Shown piece by piece: positions 17,729 to 27,128 of a stretch of DNA of 52,831 nt. A model generated the notes under the pieces. The model was not told the origin of the DNA. It did no database searches and saw only the letters and a program-made list of their open reading frames with translations. The DNA comes from an uncultured Clostridia bacterium (GTDB lineage: Bacteria; Bacillota; Clostridia; Christensenellales; Aristaeellaceae): assembly GCA_947165425.1 (NCBI GenBank), contig CAMVAJ010000009.1, positions 1 through 52,831 of the forward strand, given 5' to 3'. The position numbers were made by a program, and so were the translations under genes. Every line of letters begins with the position of its first letter. Position 1 is the first letter of the stretch.

Positions 17729-18454
17729 TCAGAACGTCCAGGGAAGATAGGCGGCGATCACCGCAAACAGGACCGCGGGCAGCATGTTCGCGACCCGGAC
17801 CTTCTTGCCCCACACGAGATTCAGCCCCACGCAGAAGATCAGAACCGCCCCGATCAGGGAGAGGTATGCCACGGCCGTCTCCGTCATGAGCGGGGAGATC
17901 AGCCGGGCCAGCAGCGTGACGGCGCCCTCAAACAGGAACACGGGAATCGCGGAGAACACGCTGCCCTTCCCCATAGAGGACGTCATCACCGCGACGATGA
18001 TAAAGTCCAGGACGGCCTTCACCGCGAGGGTCGAATAATCCCCTGAGATCCCGTCCTGGATCGCGCCGACGATGGCCATCGCGCCGATGCAGACGGTCAG
18101 CGAGGCCGTGACAAAGGCGTTGACGAACTGCTTGTCGCCGCCGTTCCCGGTTTTCCGCTTCAGCCACTCGCCAAACCGCTCGAAGCCCCGTTCGATGCCG
18201 ATCAGCTCGCCGACGACGGTGCCGAGGGCGAGGCAGAGCACGACCAGCATGGACTTGCCGCTGAGAATCTTACCCTGATCGACTTGCAGCATGCCCTGCA
18301 TCGCGCCGGCGATCGCGATGAACAGCACGCTGACGCCGCAGGTCTTGGTCAGCGCGTCCTGCTGATCCTGGTGAAACAGCCTGCCGGTCAGGTGTCCGAC
18401 CAGCCCGCCGGCGAGAATGGCCGCGCTGTTGATGATTGTTCCGAGTCCGATCAT
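17729..18454 (-). CDS. DUF554 (YdfK-like) membrane protein
   Basis: The product has 241 residues and six or seven hydrophobic segments. The family's typical opening is MIGLGTIINSAAILAGGLVG and an internal GxxxGE turn is present (ALGTVVGELIGIERG). The biochemical role of the family is unknown; a transport role is often suggested. The ATG at 18454 is chosen because TGAGGAG lies eight bases upstream. The alternative start 15 bases earlier overlaps that site. It is monocistronic, with its own promoter at 18503-18531 and the shared terminator at 17677-17719. Confidence 0.87.
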   Translation of the reverse strand: MIGLGTIINSAAILAGGLVGHLTGRLFHQDQQDALTKTCGVSVLFIAIAGAMQGMLQVDQGKILSGKSMLVVLCLALGTVVGELIGIERGFERFGEWLKRKTGNGGDKQFVNAFVTASLTVCIGAMAIVGAIQDGISGDYSTLAVKAVLDFIIVAVMTSSMGKGSVFSAIPVFLFEGAVTLLARLISPLMTETAVAYLSLIGAVLIFCVGLNLVWGKKVRVANMLPAVLFAVIAAYLPWTF

Positions 18455-18502
18455 GCAGCATCTCCTCAATGTGCTTTAGAAAGTTGAAGTTTGTGCCGTG
18501 CC

Positions 18503-18531
18503 ATTATATACGCAACGAATCAAAACCGCAA
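18503..18531 (-). promoter_or_regulatory. Promoter of the DUF554 gene
   Basis: On the minus strand TTGCGG (18531-18526), a 17-base spacer and TATAAT (18508-18503). Confidence 0.5.
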
Positions 18532-18637
18532 TGGAGATTTCCGATCTTTTCCATTCCTGTGCGGCCAGCGGTGTTGAAGCGTGCGGCAGACGAAACGGAC
18601 AGGAGACAGGATTCGTCCCGGAACGGCGCATAAATCG

Positions 18638-18667
18638 TTGGACGTGGTCGACCTGTTATGATATAAT
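18638..18667 (+). promoter_or_regulatory. Promoter of the SH3-like exported protein gene, with a leader hairpin
   Basis: TTGGAC (18638-18643), an 18-base spacer and TATAAT (18662-18667). The leader then forms a GCCGCT/AGCGGC hairpin near 18676-18701 before the AAAGGAG at 18741. Confidence 0.55.
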
Positions 18668-18755
18668 AGAGGAGAGCCGCTGCCCGCCAGGGGAGCGGCA
18701 TGCAGTCTCTGCACATGACCTTCAAAGTCAATCCTATGATAAAGGAGCCTTGAAA

Positions 18756-19790
18756 ATGAAAAAACTAGCGATCCTGATGGCGCTGATAATGATGCTCGGC
18801 ATGCTTACGGCTGCCCACGCGGAGATCCTCCCTCCCCACGGCGAGGGACAGATCGGGCTTGAGGCGATCGTGCTCTGCGAATCGCTGACCCTGCGCCGGG
18901 ATCCCCGCGCCTCCGCCGCCGCGGTCGCGACGATTCCCTATGGGAACATGATCATTCTGACCAGGGAGCGGCAGGCGGACGGATGGGCGGCCTGCGTCCT
19001 GGGGGACGCGGAGGATTCGCCCTCCGGCTGGGTGAAAACCGACTACTTAGTGGTGGACCCCGCCCGGTACCGGACGGAGAAATCGACGCCCGTCTACGCC
19101 TGGAACGATACGTCGGCCCCCAAGGTCGCGCTGCTGGATTCCAACGTCACGCTGCCCATCCTGAAGGACAACGGCGAATGGCTCATCGTCAGCCTGCGGG
19201 GCGCGACCGGCTGGATCCATGTGCCCGGCCACAAGGCGGCGGGCGCCGCGCCCTCCGCCGCGGCGGAAACGGCGTCCCCCCGGCAGAGCGGCGAGCGCTT
19301 CACGGACACCATCGTCATGGAGGGCATGGAGGAGACGGTCCATTACGAGCATGTGGTCAGCGGGAGCATCGGGTTCGAGATGGATTATGACTACGAGACC
19401 TTCCTGCGCAAAAGCGAGTCGAACCGGGAAACCTTCATCTCAGCCTGGGACAATCCGCAAAGCCCCGAAAACTATCTTGAGATCAGACGCAGCGCGGAGA
19501 GCGTTGACGCCGCTGCCGCAGCCATCTCCGAAGCGCTGTCCAGGGAATACAGCCTCGTCGAGGAGCCCTATGCGCTGGACCATGTGGACGGCTGCATCCG
19601 CATCGAGGCGTCTGAATGGAAGGACAGCGGCATGATGGCGGATTCGCTGGAGACGTTCTATATCATACCTGCGCAGGACGGCTGCCGCATCGCCAGAGTT
19701 CACGTCTCCATCGAGGGCTCCGAGGGCTTTGGAAGACGCTTTGTCTACATGATGAACACCTTCAGGGTCCTGGACAGGCAGGCGAAATAA
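18756..19790 (+). CDS. Exported protein with two SH3-like domains, function unknown
   Basis: The product has 344 residues. The signal peptide is about residues 1-22 (MLTAAHA). Two bacterial SH3-like stretches follow: about 34-90, with LTLRRDPRASAAAVATIPYG and GWVKTDYL, and about 95-155, ending GATGWIHVPGH. A linker rich in alanine, serine and proline leads to a C-terminal alpha/beta region of about 170 residues that I do not recognise. SH3-like modules bind peptidoglycan or peptides, so a cell-wall location is likely. The ATG at 18756 follows AAAGGAG. The P1 peptidase gene follows 37 bases downstream with no terminator between them, so they may share a transcript. Confidence 0.75.
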   Translation: MKKLAILMALIMMLGMLTAAHAEILPPHGEGQIGLEAIVLCESLTLRRDPRASAAAVATIPYGNMIILTRERQADGWAACVLGDAEDSPSGWVKTDYLVVDPARYRTEKSTPVYAWNDTSAPKVALLDSNVTLPILKDNGEWLIVSLRGATGWIHVPGHKAAGAAPSAAAETASPRQSGERFTDTIVMEGMEETVHYEHVVSGSIGFEMDYDYETFLRKSESNRETFISAWDNPQSPENYLEIRRSAESVDAAAAAISEALSREYSLVEEPYALDHVDGCIRIEASEWKDSGMMADSLETFYIIPAQDGCRIARVHVSIEGSEGFGRRFVYMMNTFRVLDRQAK

Positions 19791-19827
19791 TCGGCAGGCG
19801 ATCAAGACAAGGAACGGTGATTGGACG

Positions 19828-20811
19828 ATGCGAGAGATTCCCGTGACCGAGGTCGGCCCGATTCAGATCGGCCAGGTCGAAAACGCCGAGGCCGCCACGG
19901 GCTGCACCGTGCTCATCTCGCCGCAAGGGATGCGGGCGGGCCTGGATGTGCGCGGCGGCGGCCCGGCCAGCCGGGAGAGCCAGCTGCTCAACCCGCTGAT
20001 GGCGGCGCAGCGCATCCACGCGGTGGTCCTGGCCGGGGGCAGCGCTTACGGCCTGGGCGCGGCCGACGGCGTCATGCGGTATCTGGAGGAGAAGGGGATC
20101 GGCTACGACACCGGGTACGCGCTGGTCCCGCTGGTCGCCCAGTCCGACCTCTACGATCTGTCCGTGGGGAACGCCTCCGTCCGTCCGGACGCGGCCATGG
20201 GCTACGAGACGGCCCGCATCGCGATGGAGGAGCCCAACTACCGGGACGGCAACCATGGCGCGGGCTGCGGCGCCACGGTGGGCAAGCTGGCCGGGATGGC
20301 CTGCTGCATGAAGTCCGGCATCGGGAGCTATGCCGTGCAGATCGGCGAGCTGCGGGTCGGCGCGATCGTGGCCGTCAACGCCCTGGGCGACGTCTACGAC
20401 TGGAAAACCGGTCGGCAGGTCGCGGGCATGCTGGACGAAGCCGGAACCGGTCTTCGCTCCACCGCCGAGTACATGCGCCGGAACCTGTCTGTCGTTGAAA
20501 ACAAGTTCACGGGCAATACCACCATCGGGATCGTCCTCACCAATGCGCGTTTCGAGAAGGCGCAGCTGTGCAAGATCGCGGGCATGGCCCAGGACGGCTA
20601 TGCCCGGGCCATCCGTCCCGTCCATACCTCCGCCGACGGGGACAGCGTCTACGCGGTGTCCGTCGGGGAGGTGGCCGCGGATCAGGACCTGGTCGGCACG
20701 CTCGCGGCGGAGGTAGTCAGCGAGGCCATACTCCGCGCGGTGGAAAGCGCAGAGGGAGCCTACGGCTATCCGGCGCTGCGCGATCTGCGGAGCCGGAATC
20801 CACAGGCGTGA
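19828..20811 (+). CDS. P1 family peptidase (DmpA/L-aminopeptidase-like)
   Basis: The product has 327 residues, a usual length. Family S58/DmpA features are visible: GLDVRGGGP, the VVLAGGSAYGLGAADG block, GAGCGATVGK, and the GNTTIGIVLTNA motif, where Thr231 or Thr232 should become the N-terminal nucleophile after self-cleavage. It is predicted to hydrolyse N-terminal residues of short peptides, amides or beta-peptides. There is no signal peptide, so it should be cytoplasmic. A terminator-like hairpin follows at 20853-20895. Confidence 0.88.
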   Translation: MREIPVTEVGPIQIGQVENAEAATGCTVLISPQGMRAGLDVRGGGPASRESQLLNPLMAAQRIHAVVLAGGSAYGLGAADGVMRYLEEKGIGYDTGYALVPLVAQSDLYDLSVGNASVRPDAAMGYETARIAMEEPNYRDGNHGAGCGATVGKLAGMACCMKSGIGSYAVQIGELRVGAIVAVNALGDVYDWKTGRQVAGMLDEAGTGLRSTAEYMRRNLSVVENKFTGNTTIGIVLTNARFEKAQLCKIAGMAQDGYARAIRPVHTSADGDSVYAVSVGEVAADQDLVGTLAAEVVSEAILRAVESAEGAYGYPALRDLRSRNPQA

Positions 20812-20852
20812 TCAGGCGGCGCATCCATGGAACAAAGTAAAACAAAACAAGC

Positions 20853-20895
20853 AGCGGCCCGGGAACTCCATGGCATGTGGGCAATCCCGGGCGCT
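20853..20895 (+). terminator. Hairpin after the P1 peptidase gene
   Basis: The arms AGCGGCCCGGGA and TCCCGGGCGCT pair with one bulge. The downstream T run is weak (GTCATTCTTT), so termination may be partial. Confidence 0.5.
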
Positions 20896-20957
20896 GTCAT
20901 TCTTTCGGTCTCACAGGCATAGGGCATGAATCCCGCTCAAATCAGGGAGGAATCCTG

Positions 20958-21863
20958 TTGATCATCTATTTTGCCCCGATGGAGGGCATCACGGACGGGG
21001 TGCTCCGGCGCGTCCATCAGCAGCTTTTCGGGGGAGTCGACGTCTACTGCCTGCCGTTTCATAAGCTGACGCAGTCCATGTCCCTCCTGACCCGCGAGCG
21101 GCGGGATATCTCCCCGGAGGAGAACCGCGGGATGACGGTGCTGCCGCAGGCCCTGACCCGGGATCCCGACCAGCTGACGGCTTGGCTGAAATATGTGAGC
21201 GCCCTCGGCTACGATCACGCGGATCTGAACCTCGGCTGTCCGTCGCCCACGGTCACGCGGCGGGGACGGGGCAGCGGGATGCTGCGGGACCTGCCCGCGC
21301 TGCGCGCCTTTCTGGACCGGGTATTTGCGGAACCGCTGCCTGTAGCGCTCTCGGTCAAGACGCGCATCGGCTGCGAAAGCCCGGAGGAGTGGCCGGAGAT
21401 CCTGTCGCTGCTCTCGGACTACCCGTTCGCCCATGTGACGATCCATGTACGAACCACGCGGGAGCAGTACACCGGCGGCATCCACCCGGAGGCCTTTGAT
21501 CTGGCGCTGCAGGGCGGGCTGCCGCACCCGGTTTACAACGGGGATCTGCGGACGCTGGAGGATGTGCGGGCCCTAGTTACCCGCTGCCCGGGGACCGAGG
21601 CGGTCATGATCGGCCGCGGGCTGCTGGCCGACCCGGCCCTGGCGCGCCGGATCCGCGGCGGCGCGGCAGCCAGCGGGGAGGAGCTGAGAGCCTGGTATAC
21701 GGCCCTCTATGAAGGCTGGCGGGACCGCTTCCACGCGACGATCGCGCTGGGACGGATCAAGAAGCTGATGGAGTGGCCCGTCGGGAGCGATATCAGACGA
21801 AAAAGGCTGCTGCGCCGGGCCGAGGACATCGAGAGCTGCATCGAGGCGGCGCTTGGAAGATAA
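20958..21863 (+). CDS. tRNA-dihydrouridine synthase
   Basis: The product has 301 residues with an FMN-dependent Dus fold: AxMEGITD opening, catalytic Cys94 in LNLGCPSPTVTRRGRGS, the flavin-contacting lysine in SVKTRIG, and the HVRTTREQYTG and MIGRGLLADP blocks. It reduces uridine to dihydrouridine in tRNA. The start is a TTG at 20958 with GGGAGG about seven bases upstream. The upstream in-frame ATG at 20877 is rejected because it adds 27 residues before the conserved core and lies inside the preceding hairpin. It is slightly shorter than typical DusB. Confidence 0.9.
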   Translation: MIIYFAPMEGITDGVLRRVHQQLFGGVDVYCLPFHKLTQSMSLLTRERRDISPEENRGMTVLPQALTRDPDQLTAWLKYVSALGYDHADLNLGCPSPTVTRRGRGSGMLRDLPALRAFLDRVFAEPLPVALSVKTRIGCESPEEWPEILSLLSDYPFAHVTIHVRTTREQYTGGIHPEAFDLALQGGLPHPVYNGDLRTLEDVRALVTRCPGTEAVMIGRGLLADPALARRIRGGAAASGEELRAWYTALYEGWRDRFHATIALGRIKKLMEWPVGSDIRRKRLLRRAEDIESCIEAALGR

Positions 21864-21889
21864 GCCGAGGAAAGGTGAGGTGACAAATC

Positions 21890-24694
21890 GTGGTGAGCCG
21901 TGATGGAAAAGGCAGACGGATCAAGTATATCCTTATGCTCTTGCCGTTCGTTCTGCTTCTGTGCTTTTGCGCCGGAGGCGCCAGAGCGGATGGGACGTAT
22001 TCGGTTCAGTTCCCAGAGACGGCTGCGGTAGGACTGAAGGAGAATCTGGCAATCTCGTTTTCACACCCCGCGTCTGGTTTCCAGTATCTGATTGCGGTCA
22101 CTTGCAGCGATCCGGAGGCTATGGACCTGTTCGACCGCAGCATATCTGAGCGCGATGGTATCAGCAGCGGAACATTTTGGATAAGAATGCTGAAAAAAGG
22201 GCAGTTTACGATTACGTTTGCGGCTGAAGATCAGTTTGTATATGAGGTTTCAGTCACAGTGGAGGATCAGCCGACAGCCATTTGCGCCGCTGCCGACCGC
22301 TTTGTCATGCAGACGGGGGAGACCGTCGATCCCGGCTTTATGATCGAAGGCGGAGCAATGTACCGTCCGTTTTTGATTTCCTGCAGCGATCCCAATGTGG
22401 TTCGCTTTGACGAAGCCCGCACCGGGATGACGGCCATTCGGTCTGGGTTTACGGATATCACCCTGTCCTATGGAAACGGTGAGCTTGGTCATTTTAATGT
22501 GCTTGTGGTGGATCCGAGCGAGCAGGTTTCTATCTCTGCCGCGCATCCGTGCGGCGCAGTGGGCTTGGCTACGACGCTGCGTGTTGTGGACGGGGCAGGC
22601 AAGCAGGTTGTTGCGGAGATCGACCTGGTTGAGGGCATGGATATCGCGGAGATCGTTTACCGTCCCCACTATGCCTATTTGATGCCAACCGCGCCTGGGT
22701 GGATTACGGTCACCGCAAAGGGAACGGACGGCAGCAGCGACTCTTTAAGAATGCGGGTTTATGCCGCGGCCGAGAGCATGGAGGTCAGCATGGCCTCCAA
22801 ACAGCTGCTTGCGGGCAGCCAAATGCAGGTCAGCGCTGTTCTGCCAGAGGGAACTTGGGCACCTGTTACGTTTGAACTGACGGATCACAGTCTGGCCCAA
22901 AGCGATCTTTCAGGGCCTGCGGCTGTGATCAGCGAAGATGGCCTGATCACTGGACTGACGCCAGGCACTTGTACGCTGCATGTTGTGGCGGGCACCCTGG
23001 CCAAGAGTGTTAGCCTCACTGTTTTGGACAGTGACCGCGCAATCAAGATTATCAAGCCGGAGCCTGCCTTCGATTGGCGCGTCCCCTTCCAGCTCGCCGT
23101 CCGGGAGCAGGGCGGGCAGCAAATCGCTGCCGAGTTTTCCATCGCTGACAATGGCACAGTGTTTTCCGTGGACGATCAAGGCATCCTGACTGCCACCCAG
23201 GCGGCGACGGGAATGCTGGCAGCGACCCTGGATAACGGCGTAAGGTATACTTTTCGTGTTAAAGCTGTCGAAGCGCCCACATGGCTGGAGCCGGAAGCGG
23301 ATATCATAACAGTGCCATTGGATTATTCACCCACGATGTGCCAGATTCAGGCGGACGTTCCCATCACCTACGCGTCCGACCTGATTCTGTGCAGTGGTGA
23401 TGAAACCATCGTGAAGATTGACAATTGGCGTCTTGTGCCCCAGAGGACGGGCAGCACGATCCTGACTGTTTGGAGTCGATACAATGACGTTTGCTGTTAT
23501 GTGGCAGTGCAGGTTACTGATCCTGTCGGCCTGCTGTATGTCAACGGGGTACAAGGCTACGGTGATATCGGTGTCCCGTATAATGGCGTGGCGAAGCTGC
23601 CGGAAGTGACGGACTACGCGGGCAATCCTGTACATGTGACATGGCAGATTACCTATGCCGCCGCGGGCAGCGGCGCGCCGAACGGAAAGTGGATTTCGCT
23701 CGTCGAAAACGGATCCGCGCTGAAGGGCACCTGGTTCCAGGGAACCGCGACAGTGACAGGAACGGCGGCGAATGGCCAGACGGTAAAGCTGGACGCCTAT
23801 CCCTATATCCGCGCAACAAGCTGCTCGCTCTCGGCAAGTTCAAATACAATTCAAGTCGGTTCAAGAACTCAGGTGGATCTTGCTTGGGACACAGGCAGCA
23901 ACGGTGCGAGACTTCTTCCGGCGGACGTGACGTATACGCTCAGCGGTGACGTAGGGTGCGTTCAGGTTGAATCTCACTTCGAGTATTACACATTTGTCGG
24001 AATCAGCGAGGGGACGGTAACGCTTCAGGCGAAGCTGTACAACCAAGAGATCGCAACCGCTGTGATTCATGTTGAGCGCAATCCGAGCTGTGCGGATGGC
24101 CATGATCCGATCTGGGAGACACTGATTCATCCGACAGAGAGCTGTAATGGACTTCGCGGGAAACGATGCAGCCGCTGCGGCGTGATCCTGGATGAGCGGG
24201 AGATAATTCCGTGTACGGGCGAGCTGAGCTTTGCGCTGAATGAGTACTATGTCCTGCCGAATGGTCCGGGACAGGCAATCGAGCTTGGAACCTCGCTGAG
24301 CGGCGATCGGAAGCAGTCCTTCACATGGTTCTCTTCCAACCCGGAAGTTGCGGTTGTTGTAGCCGACACGGTCATCGGTCTGCAACCGGGAACAGCCACC
24401 ATCACAGTGGTGAAGGACGACTGCATGCCAGCAGAATGTCAGGTTCATGTGCTGACTCCGCGTGTGCTTACACTCCCGGCGGATCTGCAAACCATTGAGG
24501 CAGGCGCCTTTGAAGGTACAACGGCCACAACGGTTTTGATTCCTGATCGGGTTACGACCATTGGGAGCCGCGCTTTTGCCAATTGTCCGTATCTGATCGA
24601 GGTGGTGATTCCGTCCGGCATAGCATCTGTCGCGGAGGATGCTTTTGCAAACTCTCCATGGGTGATTCTTGTGCCTGATTCGCTCACGGAGTGA
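21890..24694 (+). CDS. Large exported protein with Ig-like repeats and a leucine-rich C-terminus
   Basis: The product has 934 residues. A signal peptide (LPFVLLLCFCAGGARA) ends near residue 33. Several bacterial Ig-like (BIG2-type) modules follow, with the characteristic SxDGLITGLTPGTCTLHV and VIGLQPGTATITVVKD endings near residues 360 and 830. A four-cysteine knuckle around CNGLRGKRCSRCG lies near 750-765. A BspA-type LRR_5 tail ends the protein (IEAGAFEGTTATTVLIPDRV, IGSRAFANC). There is no sorting signal or final membrane helix. The GTG at 21890 has GAGGTGA upstream and lies 26 bases after the Dus gene. It is probably an extracellular binding protein; the ligand is unknown. Confidence 0.8.
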   Translation: MVSRDGKGRRIKYILMLLPFVLLLCFCAGGARADGTYSVQFPETAAVGLKENLAISFSHPASGFQYLIAVTCSDPEAMDLFDRSISERDGISSGTFWIRMLKKGQFTITFAAEDQFVYEVSVTVEDQPTAICAAADRFVMQTGETVDPGFMIEGGAMYRPFLISCSDPNVVRFDEARTGMTAIRSGFTDITLSYGNGELGHFNVLVVDPSEQVSISAAHPCGAVGLATTLRVVDGAGKQVVAEIDLVEGMDIAEIVYRPHYAYLMPTAPGWITVTAKGTDGSSDSLRMRVYAAAESMEVSMASKQLLAGSQMQVSAVLPEGTWAPVTFELTDHSLAQSDLSGPAAVISEDGLITGLTPGTCTLHVVAGTLAKSVSLTVLDSDRAIKIIKPEPAFDWRVPFQLAVREQGGQQIAAEFSIADNGTVFSVDDQGILTATQAATGMLAATLDNGVRYTFRVKAVEAPTWLEPEADIITVPLDYSPTMCQIQADVPITYASDLILCSGDETIVKIDNWRLVPQRTGSTILTVWSRYNDVCCYVAVQVTDPVGLLYVNGVQGYGDIGVPYNGVAKLPEVTDYAGNPVHVTWQITYAAAGSGAPNGKWISLVENGSALKGTWFQGTATVTGTAANGQTVKLDAYPYIRATSCSLSASSNTIQVGSRTQVDLAWDTGSNGARLLPADVTYTLSGDVGCVQVESHFEYYTFVGISEGTVTLQAKLYNQEIATAVIHVERNPSCADGHDPIWETLIHPTESCNGLRGKRCSRCGVILDEREIIPCTGELSFALNEYYVLPNGPGQAIELGTSLSGDRKQSFTWFSSNPEVAVVVADTVIGLQPGTATITVVKDDCMPAECQVHVLTPRVLTLPADLQTIEAGAFEGTTATTVLIPDRVTTIGSRAFANCPYLIEVVIPSGIASVAEDAFANSPWVILVPDSLTE

Positions 24695-24972
24695 CAGCGT
24701 TTGCTTTAGACCGTTTCTCCGATACCGAGCAAAACGTTCCAAAACCTCTTGCGTTCGATCACCGCGAACAAACCGTGACGCATGCGCGCGTCTGCCGTTC
24801 CATGCATTCAGCCGTTTTCAAGCTGCGCTTGAAATCAGACCTTCAAGTTCAATTTGTATCTGCTGGACTTTGCTGCCCGCATGGCCTATCATTTGGCTTG
24901 TGAAGAGGAAAAGCGCAATTCCTGCCGCACGGAAGAATGAGGTCGACGCACGGAGAGCAGAGGAGGATATGC

Positions 24973-25803
24973 ATGAATAACAAACTGATCGGAAGCCGGA
25001 TCAAAGCCGCCAGACAGGCGAAGGGCCTGAGCCAGGAGCAGCTGGGCGGGAAGCTCGGCGTCTCATTTCAGGCGATCAGCAGCTGGGAGACCGGGAAGTT
25101 TATCCCGGACTCGGACCATCTGCCGGCCCTGAGCAAGGTGCTGGATCTCTCCCTGGACGCCCTGTTCGCGGAGGAACTGCCCCGCTGGGAGCTGAAGCCC
25201 GTCAATTTTAACTACAGCCATATGTTTTCCTTCGTCAAAGGGCGGGCGCAGATGCTGGGCTTTACGCAGACGCTGGCGGTGCTGGACCTCCTCCGGCGGG
25301 CCCACGGCGATCAGACCCGGGACAGCAAGAACGGTTTTGAAACCTCCTACATGGTTCATCCGCTGACGATGGCCTGCCACGCGCTGGCCATGGGGCTGAA
25401 AAACGACGACATTATCGCCGCCTGCCTCGCGCACGACATGGTGGAGGATTCCGATCTGAAACTGTCCGACCTGCCGGTGGGCGAACAGGTCCGCGAGGTC
25501 GTCCGGCTGGTCTCCTACAACACCTACGACGAATCCAGGCCGGATCTGGACGACGTTTACTTCGAGAACATCCGGAAGAATCCCATGGCCTGCCTGATCA
25601 AGTGCCTGGATCGGTGCAACAATCTGGCGGGCATGGCCGATTGCTTCACCCGGAAGCGGATGGCGAACTACACCGCGCTGACGGACAAGTACTATCCGGC
25701 CATCCTCGAGGTCATCAAGAAGGTGCCCGAATGGAACGACGCCTGGTGGCTGCTCCGCTACCAGCTGATGACGATGACCGAGACCTATAAGCGGCTGCTG
25801 TGA
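24973..25803 (+). CDS. XRE helix-turn-helix fused to a RelA/SpoT-like HD hydrolase domain
   Basis: The product has 276 residues. Residues 1-65 are an XRE helix-turn-helix (GLSQEQLGGKLGVSFQAISS). From about residue 115 to 245 there is an HD fold with the alarmone-hydrolase pattern: VHPLTMACHAL, AACLAHDMVEDSDLKLSDL, and KCLDRCNNLAG, the counterpart of the KLADRLHN block of SpoT and MESH1. The expected metal ligands H, HD and D are all present. It has no synthetase, TGS or ACT domain. This suggests a DNA-binding protein that senses or destroys (p)ppGpp-like nucleotides. The ATG at 24973 follows AGGAGGA. A terminator follows at 25865-25914. Confidence 0.82.
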   Translation: MNNKLIGSRIKAARQAKGLSQEQLGGKLGVSFQAISSWETGKFIPDSDHLPALSKVLDLSLDALFAEELPRWELKPVNFNYSHMFSFVKGRAQMLGFTQTLAVLDLLRRAHGDQTRDSKNGFETSYMVHPLTMACHALAMGLKNDDIIAACLAHDMVEDSDLKLSDLPVGEQVREVVRLVSYNTYDESRPDLDDVYFENIRKNPMACLIKCLDRCNNLAGMADCFTRKRMANYTALTDKYYPAILEVIKKVPEWNDAWWLLRYQLMTMTETYKRLL

Positions 25804-25864
25804 GCGGAGCGAGCCTCAGCCTGCCATGGCCGGGCAATCCGGGCATGAACCAGTGAAAGCAAAC

Positions 25865-25914
25865 AAAAAAACAGAGGAGAGCCATGCCGCTGACATCGCG
25901 CTCTTCTGTTTTTT
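25865..25914 (+). terminator. Terminator of the XRE-HD gene
   Basis: The arms AAAAAACAGAGGAGAGC and GCTCTTCTGTTTTTT pair with a small bulge, and the 3' arm ends in a T run. The ATG at 25884 of the following remnant lies in its loop. Confidence 0.7.
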
Positions 25915-27124
25915 GGACTGCCGGAGGCAGCGCTACGTCAGGCCGCGTTGTCCAATTCGATCTCGGCGAGCGTGCGGACGACGACACACAGCTGATGCTC
26001 GACTCGATCAATGAGACGGAAGGTCTGACCTATTACACCTTCCGGCAGATCGTGAGCGACGTCATCGTGCAGGGCGCTTCCGTCAAGCTGATCGTGGACG
26101 CGGACGGAACGGCCATCTGCGCGGTGGCAAGCCTGAAATCCAGCCTGGATATTCAGCTCCCCGAGAAGCCGGAGCTCACGACGGAGGATGTGGAGCGGAT
26201 CGTGGATAAGACGGTCGGCAGCTCCGGCTATTCCATCGTCAAGGGCCTGACGCACCAGGCGGTCGTGGAGATCAATCGGACGAACCGGCTGGTGTGGGTG
26301 GTCTACACGGACAACCCCCGCGAAGACCAGGATGCGGGCTTTTTCACCTTTTATGTGAACGATCAGGGGAGCTGCTGGACTATGCGCCGATCGTGACGCC
26401 CTACTCGACAGACGAGGGCGACCCGCACCGGTTCCATCACCCGGAGTTCGTCTGGGATCAATACTATTTCCCCGCGGTGGAGGGCTACGGCAGCGGGCAT
26501 GATTATGGCGGCGTGCATATCAACTCCGCCATGCTGAACCGGATCGCCTGGCGGCTCCACGAGGCCGGCATGACGCCGGAGGACGAGTTCTACTATATGA
26601 TGAACGTGATCATGACCATGACGGGTGGCATCACCTATCCGGACCTGGCGGTCCTGCTGCCCTGGTGCCTGAAGCAGGTGAAGATGGATCAGTATATGGA
26701 TACGCTGATGCAGGCCATCGAGGAGATCGGCATCGGCAGGACGCTCCCGCAGAGAATCCCGGAGGGCTGCGCGCTGATCATGGCGGACATTCCCGGAGAT
26801 CCCGCCTGCATCCGCGGCAATCTGCTCATGAGCTTCCTGTGCCTGGACGAGGCGGGGGAGGTCATGAGCGTCGATATCTGGCCGGACGCTCGGCTGAACG
26901 CGATCGTGAAGGCCCTGCCGGCGGGCGGCTATGCCGTTCACCTGAGGGAGACCGTGTCGGGACGGGTATGGGTCCTGCGGGATGAGGGGTGGCTGGAGAT
27001 CACCGGGCTGACGGAGGAGGAGATGCTGGAGCCCCGGATCTACTTCTTTGAAGCCGGCGAGACTTACGGACTGCCCTCCGACGGCCTGACGCAGGCCAAC
27101 GACACCGGCTGGAAGCTGTTCTGA
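25884..27124 (+). pseudogene. Remnant of an M4 (thermolysin-like) metallopeptidase lacking the catalytic core
   Basis: The first frame (to 26396) encodes an FTP/PepSY-like propeptide: YYTFRQIVSDVIVQGASVKL and YTDNPREDQDAGFFTFYVND. The second frame (to 27124) encodes the C-terminal M4 domain with GHDYGGVHINSAMLNRIAWR, which matches the GGVHxNSGI block of thermolysin-like enzymes. Adding one base to the GGGG at 26366-26369 joins the frames as DQGELLDYAP. Even so, about 120-200 residues holding HExxH and the third zinc ligand are absent, and there is no signal peptide. The only start codon, 25884, sits inside the preceding terminator. The gene is therefore truncated at the 5' end, internally deleted and frameshifted. 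Confidence 0.7.
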
Positions 27125-27128
27125 GGGG

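Noticed and set aside
20877..20957. Upstream ATG start for the dihydrouridine synthase
   Set aside because: It would begin inside the preceding hairpin and add residues not found before the conserved FAPMEG core. The TTG at 20958 has a clear ribosome binding site.
24695..24972. Possible small genes between the Ig-like protein and the XRE-HD gene
   Set aside because: Short open frames exist, including one of about 35 codons ending near 24933, but none has a start with a ribosome binding site or a recognisable family.
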